Part shown: piece after piece, positions 52,310 to 59,515 of the stretch | How the letters are laid out: every line of letters begins with the position of its first letter | How positions within the stretch are numbered: position 1 is the stretch's first letter | Assembly: GCA_903875225.1 (NCBI GenBank) | Contig: CAIQVJ010000019.1 | Coordinates: forward strand, 62,001 to 126,000 | DNA length: 64,000 nt | Direction of reading: 5' to 3' | Source: an uncultured Pseudomonadota bacterium | GTDB lineage: Bacteria > Myxococcota_A > UBA796 > SXON01 | Position numbers and translations under genes: made by a program | The notes under the pieces: model-generated | Databases searched by the model: none | What the model was told of the DNA's origin: nothing | Seen by the model: the letters and a program-made list of their open reading frames with translations, nothing else

Positions 52310-53230
52310 GTGCATCCGTTGCTTGCCCGAGCCCGAAATCACGACCGCGCAGCGCTCGCGCGGTTGATCTCTCTGGTGGAGGGCGGGGCGCCCGGCAGTC
52401 GGGAGATCGTGCGTTCGCTCGGAGCGCGGCGATGGGTCGCGCCCGGCGCGCCCCACGTGATCGGCATCACGGGGCCCCCCGGCGCCGGAAAGAGCACGTT
52501 CACCGACCAGCTCGTGCGGCTCGCCCGCGCCGACGGGGAGCGCGTGGCCGTGGTGGCGGTCGACCCTTCGTCCCCGCGAACGGGCGGGGCGATCCTCGGT
52601 GACCGGATCCGGATGGAGGCGCACGCGGAGGACCCGGGGGTGTACCTGCGCTCGTTGTCGGCCCGGGGCGCATCGGGGGGCCTCTCGCGAGCGACGGGCC
52701 AGGTGGTGGACGTGCTCGACGCGGTGGGGTTCGACCGGATCCTCGTCGAGACGGTCGGGGTCGGGCAGGGAGAGCTGGCGATCCTCGGGGTGGCGGACAC
52801 CGTGCTGGTGGTGCTGACGCCCGAGAGCGGCGACACCGTGCAGACGATGAAGGCAGGGCTCATCGAGATCGCCGACGTCTTCTGCGTGAACAAGGCGGAT
52901 CGTCCGGGCGCGGATGCCCTGGCGCGGGAGCTCGAGCTCTCGGTGCAGCTGGACGGCCGGGCCTGGCCTGCTCCTGTGCACACCGCGTCTGCGCTCGATG
53001 GGCGCGGGGTGGCCGCAGTGCTGGCGAGCGTGCGACGCCATCGCGATTGGCTGATGGGCCCCGGGCGTGCGGCCTGGGATCAACGCCGCTCCGAAGGTCG
53101 GGTCGAGACCTTCCTCGACCTGTGCGCAGAGGCGGCGCGGCGAGCGGCGCTGGGGTCACCGATCATCGCGGAGCTGCGCTCGGGCCGGTTGCGCCCCGAG
53201 GATGCCTCCCTGCCCGGCGGTGACACGTGA
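52310..53230 (+). CDS. meaB: MeaB/ArgK-type methylmalonyl-CoA mutase GTPase
   Basis: A 306-residue P-loop GTPase chaperone that loads and protects the B12 cofactor of methylmalonyl-CoA mutase. Motifs are Walker A GPPGAGKST, VVAVDPSSPRTGGAILGDRIRM (the family signature), ETVGVGQGE, and base-recognition NKAD. The GTG start is used. Its stop overlaps the next gene's GTG. The mutase itself is not in this window. The gene order MeaB then a crotonase resembles the E. coli sbm-argK-scpB arrangement. Confidence 0.92.
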   Translation: MHPLLARARNHDRAALARLISLVEGGAPGSREIVRSLGARRWVAPGAPHVIGITGPPGAGKSTFTDQLVRLARADGERVAVVAVDPSSPRTGGAILGDRIRMEAHAEDPGVYLRSLSARGASGGLSRATGQVVDVLDAVGFDRILVETVGVGQGELAILGVADTVLVVLTPESGDTVQTMKAGLIEIADVFCVNKADRPGADALARELELSVQLDGRAWPAPVHTASALDGRGVAAVLASVRRHRDWLMGPGRAAWDQRRSEGRVETFLDLCAEAARRAALGSPIIAELRSGRLRPEDASLPGGDT

Positions 53231-54000
53231 CCTTTCGTGAGCGCGTCGCGGCGATGCCCGTCGGACCGGGATGCGTGCGCACCCGGATGGAGGACGAGAT
53301 CGGCGTCGTGCAGTTCGACCATCCCGGGGCGCGCAACGCGCTCTCGCCGGCGATGATGCTGGCGTTCGGGGAGATCGTCGCCGGGTGGAAGGCGGCGCCG
53401 CCGCGCGCGGTGGTGATCGGGGGCCTCGGGCCGGCGTTCTGCGCGGGGGGTGACCTCGCTGCGGTCCAGGAGCACCTGCTCGCGCCCGGCTCGGCGGGCG
53501 TGATGCAGGCGTTCATGGCGACCGCCTGCAACGATCTCGCGAGCCTGCCTTCTCTCATCATCGCGGCCGTGGAGGGCGCTGCCCTTGGCGGTGGTGCGGA
53601 GCTGCTCACCGCCTGTGATCTCGTCTATGCGGCCCCGAGCGCGCGGATCGGGTTCATCCAGGCGGCGATGGGCGTTTCCCCCGGCTTCGGCGGCGCGGCG
53701 CGGCTGGTCCGTCAGCTTGGGCCGCGACGAGCGGTGGACCTCCTCACCCGCGCGCGGCCGATGGACGCGCCCGAGGCGCATCGCCTCGATCTCGTGGACG
53801 AGGTGGTGGAGGACCCCTGGGGCCGTGCGCTCGCCCGTGCGCGGGAGGTCGCCGGCCTGCCGGCGAGCGCGGCGGCAGCGGTCAAGCCGATGGTCCGGCG
53901 CGTGCTCCTCGGAGACGACGGGGCCGAGGCCGAGGCCTTCGCCGCGCTGTGGGGCGGCTCCGAACACGTCGCGGCCCTCACCCGGTTCCGGCGTCGGTGA
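53227..54000 (+). CDS. Crotonase-family protein, probable methylmalonyl-CoA decarboxylase
   Basis: A 257-residue enoyl-CoA hydratase/isomerase-fold enzyme. Its oxyanion and active-site motifs are FDHPGARNALS, FCAGGDLAAVQ and EGAALGGGAELLTACDLV. The overlap with meaB and the methylmalonyl-CoA context suggest ScpB or ethylmalonyl-CoA decarboxylase activity, converting methylmalonyl-CoA to propionyl-CoA. Within the fold this cannot be separated from a true enoyl-CoA hydratase by eye. Length is normal. The stop overlaps the GTG of a following lipoprotein gene. Confidence 0.8.
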   Translation: MTFRERVAAMPVGPGCVRTRMEDEIGVVQFDHPGARNALSPAMMLAFGEIVAGWKAAPPRAVVIGGLGPAFCAGGDLAAVQEHLLAPGSAGVMQAFMATACNDLASLPSLIIAAVEGAALGGGAELLTACDLVYAAPSARIGFIQAAMGVSPGFGGAARLVRQLGPRRAVDLLTRARPMDAPEAHRLDLVDEVVEDPWGRALARAREVAGLPASAAAAVKPMVRRVLLGDDGAEAEAFAALWGGSEHVAALTRFRRR

Positions 54001-54524
54001 CGGGCTGGCGCGGGCTCGCGGCGGGCACCGTGGCGCTCGCCATGCTCCCCGGTTGTCCTCGCCCCCTCGTCCCTGCCGCCCCGCCGCTGCTGCAGGACGC
54101 GGACTGGACGCCTCCCGTGCTCTCCGGGCACGTCACAGAAGGTTGGTTCCTCGACGACCGGTTCGGGCTCTCCGTTCCGATCCCGGAGGGCTGGCGCGCG
54201 GAGCCCGCGGCGATCACGGATGCCACGCGAGTGGTGCTCGTCGACCCCGACGGAAAGGTCCGGATGCGGATCGCGCTCGGCAGTGCCGGGCCTGAGCCGC
54301 GCGGCGACTGCACCTGGGAGTTCCAGGACCTTGCGCTCTACACCTTCGGCGCGCTGCAGGTCCAGCCGTCCACATGTGTGCCCGAGGATGCAGCAGCCCC
54401 GCGGATCCTCGCCTGGTACGCGCCTGGCGCGTCGCCAACCGTGCTCGTGGAGGCGGAGGCTCCGCCGGGTTGCCTGCTGGAGGCGGAGGATGCAGCCGCG
54501 GCAGTGCTGAGCGGGCTGCGCTGA
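53997..54524 (+). CDS. Small lipoprotein coupled to the crotonase gene
   Basis: A 175-residue lipoprotein from the GTG at 53997, which overlaps the previous stop. The signal peptide ends in a lipobox (AMLPGC). The mature part is mixed alpha/beta with three cysteines and a motif FGLSVPIPEGWRAEP, like the PsbP/DUF1795-type folds. Function unknown. The fixed position behind meaB and the crotonase is probably a matter of transcription. It converges with the PHP protein gene four bases away. Confidence 0.75.
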   Translation: MTGWRGLAAGTVALAMLPGCPRPLVPAAPPLLQDADWTPPVLSGHVTEGWFLDDRFGLSVPIPEGWRAEPAAITDATRVVLVDPDGKVRMRIALGSAGPEPRGDCTWEFQDLALYTFGALQVQPSTCVPEDAAAPRILAWYAPGASPTVLVEAEAPPGCLLEAEDAAAAVLSGLR

Positions 54525-54528
54525 CCCG

Positions 54529-56076
54529 CTACGGCGAGCAGTCCGGCGGCACGCGGTGGCCCTGGGGTGGGCGCGTCACGCTGCTGTCCAGGTCGTCGCA
54601 GTCGGAGCCGCCGTACCCGATGGCGCGGTACCCGTCGCCATCCTGGTCGTAGTCGTCGAGCCGGTCGCAGTTCTGGTCGTGGCCGTCGTACCAGACCTCG
54701 CTGGCGCCCGGGTTCGTGGCGGCATCGCCGTCGTCGCAGTCCCCCCCCGCGAGACCGTAGCCGTCGCCATCGGCGTCCGCGTCGGCCTGGGTGAACCAGC
54801 TCGGGCTCGCCCACAGCCACTCGTTGTCCTGCCCACCGTCGTCACACCCGGGCCGGATCTTGTAGGGATCTGCCTGGAGGTTCACCGCTGCGTACACCCA
54901 GGCCGGCATGTCGGCCGGATCGAGCGTGGCTTCGAACACCCCGTCGGCGACGTAGTCGAGCGGGATCTCCTGCTCCGGGGCGATGAGCACCGCCTCGAGC
55001 ACGTTGAGGGCGTCGGACTCCGGCAGGGTCACGCGCACGACCACGGGGCTGCCTGCGGGGATCTCCAGATCCTGACCGAGCGTGCCGATCACCACGTCGT
55101 CCACGAGATACTCCACGGTCATCGAGACGCGTGGACCGGTGGTGGCGTAGGTGGAATGCGTCACGATCGCCTGGTAGATCGCCTCCCGGTTGAACGGCTC
55201 GGACTCGTCGACCACGATCATCGTCAGGCCGCCGGCCAGGTGGCCGCCGCGGTCCTGGTCGCACACGTTGCCGGGCTGGGTGTCGTGCCCGTCGGTGCCG
55301 GCGAGGAACCCGAGGTGCAGCGCGTAGCCGTCCGGGTTGAGGGCGCTGTGAACGGTGCTCTCCCGTTGGCTGTACTCGGCGGTCTCCCAGTCGCGCTGCC
55401 ACCCGAGGCCGTTGCCCCAGTGCGAGTACACCTCCACGGCGGGCTCGTAGTCGCCCGAGTGGCACGACCAGTCGGTGGGGGCCGGCACCATGCCGGCCGG
55501 GTGGTGCGGGATGAGCAGCACGTGGCCGTAGCGCGCGGCCAGGCCGTCCATCCAGGTGGTGATCGCGGAGCACTCGCCGATCTCCATGTCGGCGCCCGCG
55601 GGCTGCGCGTCGGTCATGACATACGGGGCCAGCGTGGTGTCGTCGCCGAACAGCATCAGGTTCTTGTGCCCGAGGAACACGCCGCCGACCGAGAACCAGA
55701 CCTCTGCGGCCGGGACGATGACGAGCCCGTCGGCATCGTCGTCGTGCGCGAGGATGTCAGCCTGGAAACTGTCGAAGTCCGCCTCCAGGGAGATGTGGGT
55801 GCCGTCGTCGTCGTTCGAGTGATCCGAGAACACCACCCAGTCGAGATCGTGGTTGGTCGCGTACTCGAACACGGTGGACATCGAGCCGCACCGCGGGCAA
55901 CCGGCGCCCATGTCGGCGGCCTCGCCATCTCCCGAGACCCCGGTGTGGACGTGCGGATCGCCCGCATAGAAGCCGTAGCCGTTGAATGTCTCGGCGGCGT
56001 GGGCCGTGCGCGGGAGCAGCAGGCCCCCTGCAAGCGCGCCGAGGAGCGCCACCGTGCGACCCCACCGCGTGCTCAC
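54529..56076 (-). CDS. Secreted PHP-domain phosphoesterase with MopE-type repeats
   Basis: A 515-residue exported protein. The GTG at 56074-56076 is chosen: it overlaps the upstream ligase stop (GTGA) and starts a clear signal peptide (ending AHA). Residues 30-340 hold a PHP-type metallo-hydrolase with GDPHVHTGVSGDG, FSDHSND, PHHP and GTDGHDTQPG, a full set of metal ligands. Residues about 455-515 are calcium-binding MopE-type repeats (DADGDGYGLAGGDCDDGD, then DQDGDGYRA). It should act outside the cell or at the surface on phosphate esters or oligonucleotides. The substrate is unknown. It is the last gene of a four-gene overlapping operon. Confidence 0.85.
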   Translation of the reverse strand: MSTRWGRTVALLGALAGGLLLPRTAHAAETFNGYGFYAGDPHVHTGVSGDGEAADMGAGCPRCGSMSTVFEYATNHDLDWVVFSDHSNDDDGTHISLEADFDSFQADILAHDDDADGLVIVPAAEVWFSVGGVFLGHKNLMLFGDDTTLAPYVMTDAQPAGADMEIGECSAITTWMDGLAARYGHVLLIPHHPAGMVPAPTDWSCHSGDYEPAVEVYSHWGNGLGWQRDWETAEYSQRESTVHSALNPDGYALHLGFLAGTDGHDTQPGNVCDQDRGGHLAGGLTMIVVDESEPFNREAIYQAIVTHSTYATTGPRVSMTVEYLVDDVVIGTLGQDLEIPAGSPVVVRVTLPESDALNVLEAVLIAPEQEIPLDYVADGVFEATLDPADMPAWVYAAVNLQADPYKIRPGCDDGGQDNEWLWASPSWFTQADADADGDGYGLAGGDCDDGDAATNPGASEVWYDGHDQNCDRLDDYDQDGDGYRAIGYGGSDCDDLDSSVTRPPQGHRVPPDCSP

Positions 56077-57530
56077 CCCCGCACCCAGCCCTTCTTGATG
56101 TTCTCGGCAAGGAGATCCGCGGCGATCTTCTGCGCCTCGACCTCGTTCGGCGCCAGCCGCACTTCCCGCTCCAGCGGCGTCTTCCGCTCCGCCGAGTAGT
56201 CCGTCCAGTGCACGACGTAGGCCGGGAACTCGGACCCGGCCTCCTTGTTCGTCTTCCAGACCAGCAGCTTCCGAACCGCGATCCGACCCTTCGTCTCCTT
56301 CGTGTACACCTGGCGCATGACCACCTCGCTCTCCGGCCGCTCGTGCACCGATGCCGCGCGCGTGAGGTCCGGCACGGCGACCCGTTCGGTGAGCTGCGAC
56401 GCCCGGATGTCGGTGACGTTCACGCCCTTGTCGCCGCGAGCGCGTGTGTACACCGGGTGCAGCACCGATGCGCCCGGCATCGGCGCGACCTGCGTCCAGC
56501 CGTTCGGGCCCCAATTCAAGACCATCCGCGTGATCGGGCTCCCGGAGCTGTCCTCTGCCTGGACGTCGGTCGCGCGGACCTCGATCACCATCTCCGGGCG
56601 TACGAAGCGGAACATCTCGCCGCTGCTGTTCGCGTGGCGGAAGGTGCTCGGTGCCTGCATGGGCACGAGCGCCGAGTAGAGCTGCGTCCGTACGTCGTCG
56701 CCACCGAAATTCCCCACGGAGGAGGTGATCTGGAAGGTGCCGTCCTCGCGCATGAGGGCCAGCAGGGCGGAGCGCACCTGGTTCGGAGCGTCTGCGCGCT
56801 CGGTGTACCCGATGACGACGGCGTCGAGCGTGAAGAACGGCTTGACCTTGAAGATCCGGTGGTCCTGCGTGCGGACGACGAGACCCTCGGCCTTTCCTCC
56901 CTCCGCCCACTCCGTGAACAGCCGGCTCACCTCCTCCGGGGCCGAGACCTGCTCGTTCTTCATCGCCTGGACGCGTTTTCCGCCCTGGAACCAGCGCCTG
57001 AGCACGGCCAGGCGCTCGGGGTAGGGCTCCGCCACCGTCGGCGACTCCTGGTCTCCGCCCGTGACCAGATCGAACGCCGCGAATGCGATGCGTGCGACGT
57101 CTGCCTGGGCCTCGCCGCCCATCGCCGCCCCGAGGTCCCCGACCCGCGCTCTCCCGCTCCCCGGCTTGTTGAGCGCAAAGAGCTCCCCGGCGACGAGCGT
57201 GAGCCCCGACACCTTGCCGATCAGCGCTGCCCTCGCTTCGCTCACCACCGGGACCTCGCCCGCGATCACCGAGCCCTTCGGGCTCACCAGCACGCAGTCG
57301 TCCCCCTGGACGACGAGGAACCAGAGCTCCCCGTCGATCTTCGGCGAGACCTGGAGCGGACCTGGCGGGAGCGTGGGCACCTCCTCGGTGGCGATCGCCC
57401 GGTAGGCGCTCGCGACCTGGCGCTTGTACCCCATGAGGCGAGCGGCCAGCTCGGGATCCGAGATCGCGTTGTGGCCGGTCTGTGTGCCCTTTCCGAGGGG
57501 GCGCCCGGCGGTCAGCGTGTAGAAGCTCAC
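56073..57530 (-). CDS. ATP-dependent DNA/RNA ligase-like nucleotidyltransferase
   Basis: A 485-residue covalent nucleotidyltransferase. Motif I is KIDGEL (Lys for AMP attachment). Motif III is VAGELFALNKPG, IIIa is FAAFDLV, IV is EGLVVRT and V is FKVKP. All are present, so it should be active. Motif I has Glu in place of the usual Arg after KxDG. The C-terminal 170 residues form an extra domain of unknown type ending in a helical tail. The start is a GTG overlapping the upstream stop (GTGA), and the stop overlaps the PHP gene start. Whether the substrate is DNA or RNA cannot be told by eye. The two preceding genes are probably its partners. Confidence 0.82.
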   Translation of the reverse strand: MSFYTLTAGRPLGKGTQTGHNAISDPELAARLMGYKRQVASAYRAIATEEVPTLPPGPLQVSPKIDGELWFLVVQGDDCVLVSPKGSVIAGEVPVVSEARAALIGKVSGLTLVAGELFALNKPGSGRARVGDLGAAMGGEAQADVARIAFAAFDLVTGGDQESPTVAEPYPERLAVLRRWFQGGKRVQAMKNEQVSAPEEVSRLFTEWAEGGKAEGLVVRTQDHRIFKVKPFFTLDAVVIGYTERADAPNQVRSALLALMREDGTFQITSSVGNFGGDDVRTQLYSALVPMQAPSTFRHANSSGEMFRFVRPEMVIEVRATDVQAEDSSGSPITRMVLNWGPNGWTQVAPMPGASVLHPVYTRARGDKGVNVTDIRASQLTERVAVPDLTRAASVHERPESEVVMRQVYTKETKGRIAVRKLLVWKTNKEAGSEFPAYVVHWTDYSAERKTPLEREVRLAPNEVEAQKIAADLLAENIKKGWVRG

Positions 57531-58231
57531 GCGGGCTCCCCGCTCGGGCGCTCGAGCTTCATCTTGGAGAGGTGGAGCAGCAACTGGTACCGGCCCTCGT
57601 CGGCCACGCGCCCCTCGAGGAACCCGCGCCAGGGCGTGCCGTTCGTCTGGAACACGAGCGGGTCGCGGCCCTTCGGCCCGCCTGCGAGCAGCACCATCAC
57701 CCCCTCGCCCGCGAGCTCCTTCGCGATCCCATGGAGCCAGTCGTATTCGAGCCCGCTGGTGTGCCGGATCTGGACCGTGCGGGTGAACAGGAACTGCCGC
57801 ACGGCGTCGGCGATCCGGAACTTCCTGCCCATCCGGATCGGGGCCTCGGGAAGGTCCACGTTTCCAGCGACGTCCACGGGCGTTCGGCGTTCCCGCTCGA
57901 CGCCGTCGGGACCCGTGACGATCTCGACGATCTCCGGTGCTGCGTACATCACCTCGCCGGTGGAGGACAGGAACACGGTGTCGGTCTCGCCGATGCCGCG
58001 CCCCACGAGCTCCATGTCCACCTCGGGATCGCCGGCCACGAGCGCCGCGGCGTAGTCGCCCCCGAACCTGTGCACCAGCTCATCGTGCGTGCCGCCCTCT
58101 GCTGCCGCCAGGTATCGCCGGAAGCTGACGGGGCGCCCCTCCTGCCCGAGCCTTGGGGGGGGAGCCGGGGTGATGGAGCGACCATCGGCCTCGCCATCCC
58201 GATTCGCAGCGTTGATCAAGCGCAGCTTCAT
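57527..58231 (-). CDS. Unrecognised partner protein of the ligase (234 aa)
   Basis: A 234-residue soluble protein. The ATG at 58229-58231 overlaps the preceding stop (TGATG). Features include a conserved-looking opening (MKLRLINAANRDGEADGR), a YLAAAEGG...HDELVHRFG stretch, ADAVRQFLFTR and a C-terminal strand-helix with YQLLLHLSKMKLERP. No family recognised. The stop overlaps the GTG of the ligase gene, so the products are made in step. A much longer upstream frame is a shadow. Probably an assembly or substrate-recognition factor for the ligase, by position only. Confidence 0.68.
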   Translation of the reverse strand: MKLRLINAANRDGEADGRSITPAPPPRLGQEGRPVSFRRYLAAAEGGTHDELVHRFGGDYAAALVAGDPEVDMELVGRGIGETDTVFLSSTGEVMYAAPEIVEIVTGPDGVERERRTPVDVAGNVDLPEAPIRMGRKFRIADAVRQFLFTRTVQIRHTSGLEYDWLHGIAKELAGEGVMVLLAGGPKGRDPLVFQTNGTPWRGFLEGRVADEGRYQLLLHLSKMKLERPSGEPA

Positions 58232-58827
58232 CAGAACATCTCGAAGTCGAGTTCGTCGTCTGGTTGCTCGTCGGCGGGCGGAGGCATGGTCTGGAGGGAG
58301 CACCACTGCCCGGGGGCGGGCTTGCCGACGAGCGCGTACAGCATGTCGTCGGCGGTCGACTGAACGAGGAACGCCACCTCTCCGCGCCAGTCCGCACGGT
58401 AGTTGAACGGGAACCGGAAGATCTCGCCTGCTTCGAGGCGGCCGAGGAGCGCCGCGGGCGGTGTCCCGACGAGCGCGTACAGCGTGCCGACAGCGTGGTC
58501 CAGCAGATCCTGTGGTGCCGCGACCTCGAGCTTGACCGGTACGCCCAGGGTGCTCTCCACCTTTGGGAGCGGCCGACCGTCGGCATCGAGCCCGACGAGC
58601 TCTGCGTTCGGGATCCACACTCCGGCGTCGTCGAAGAAGCCCTGCGCCGTCATGCCGGCGCGGACGATCACGCTGCCGTCCCGCGTGAGCGCGGCGCGGG
58701 TGCAGGGTTGCCCGCTCCGATCGAGCGGAACACGGCGCTTTCGCCCGTAGAGCTTCGCACGGTCTACGGCCGAGAAGTCGAACGCGACCTCTGTTCCGTC
58801 GAACTCCAGGACGATCTGGCGTGCCAT
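58231..58827 (-). CDS. Unrecognised partner protein of the ligase (198 aa)
   Basis: A 198-residue soluble protein, first of the operon. It starts with an ATG. The N-terminus is strand-rich (QIVLEFDGTEVAFDFSAVD). A duplicated-looking motif, TLYALVGTPPAALLGRLEAG and MLYALVGKPAPGQWCSLQ, suggests two related halves. The C-terminus is acidic (DDELDFEMF). No family recognised. Its stop shares one base with the next start (TGATG). It lies 41 bases from a small secreted-protein gene on the same strand. Confidence 0.68.
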   Translation of the reverse strand: MARQIVLEFDGTEVAFDFSAVDRAKLYGRKRRVPLDRSGQPCTRAALTRDGSVIVRAGMTAQGFFDDAGVWIPNAELVGLDADGRPLPKVESTLGVPVKLEVAAPQDLLDHAVGTLYALVGTPPAALLGRLEAGEIFRFPFNYRADWRGEVAFLVQSTADDMLYALVGKPAPGQWCSLQTMPPPADEQPDDELDFEMF

Positions 58828-58868
58828 GCCCTCATGGTATCAAAGCCCCGGGGGCACCGCCAAGCTGT

Positions 58869-59426
58869 TCAGTAAGCCGACACCTTGCCGGTGTGCCGCA
58901 GCAACTGCAGTCCGGTGGGCTTGAGCAGCTCTTCGGGCACTTCGAACAGGATGTCCGGGCAGGTCCACAGATGGAGCGCCACGCCCGTTGTCGCCGCAGA
59001 TGCCTTGTTGCGCTGCTGCAGGTACATCGACATGAGGTCTTCGGGCTGCGGCGGGGCAGCGGCGGCCGCAGGGCTCGACGCCACGACGGTGGGCGTCTTG
59101 TAGAGCACGCCGCCGCCGGGCTGGTTCAGGAACGTGACGATGGTCACGAGGTCGCCGGCGGGCAGGTAGCGGAGCTCGTAGGTCGAGTACCCCGAGCTGT
59201 CCGTACCGGTCTGGCGGATCTTTCCGAGGCCGAGGGTGGAGAGGCAGCTCGTCGTGTCGTAGAACAGCCCGAGGCAGTCGTAGTCCGGATTCGTGGTCGC
59301 CTTGGGGTCGGTGGTGGTGAACACGAACCACACGGACGGGTCTGCCGCCGAGGTGCACACCGGGTTCCATGAGGTGGACGCGACGGCGCCCGGCTGGAAC
59401 ATGGCGAGAAGGGCGAGCGAGAGCAT
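58869..59426 (-). CDS. Small secreted protein
   Basis: A 185-residue exported protein. The ATG at 59424-59426 is chosen because AGGTG lies just upstream; a GTG nine bases earlier is an alternative. The signal peptide is about 20 residues (ending AVAS). The mature protein has four cysteines and an Ala/Pro-rich middle. It includes a domain with TTTDPKATTNPDYDC and an acidic helix near the C-terminus. No family recognised. It is divergent from the penicillin-binding protein and upstream of the ligase operon, but probably separate from it. Confidence 0.65.
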   Translation of the reverse strand: MLSLALLAMFQPGAVASTSWNPVCTSAADPSVWFVFTTTDPKATTNPDYDCLGLFYDTTSCLSTLGLGKIRQTGTDSSGYSTYELRYLPAGDLVTIVTFLNQPGGGVLYKTPTVVASSPAAAAAPPQPEDLMSMYLQQRNKASAATTGVALHLWTCPDILFEVPEELLKPTGLQLLRHTGKVSAY

Positions 59427-59515
59427 GAAAGGCACCTATCCCGACTGCGAACCCCGAGGTGCGGCGATTGTTCCGGTCCACGCCGTTCACTGGCGTTATC
59501 TTGACCCGTCAACGC

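Noticed and set aside
53949..53996. Upstream ATG start for the lipoprotein after the crotonase
   Set aside because: It would lie inside the crotonase gene and add a basic stretch before the signal peptide. The GTG overlapping the stop gives a standard lipoprotein signal.
56077..56910. N-terminal extension of the PHP gene by about 280 codons
   Set aside because: It overlaps the ligase coding sequence in another frame and puts the signal peptide in the middle of the chain. The GTG overlapping the ligase stop is a better start.
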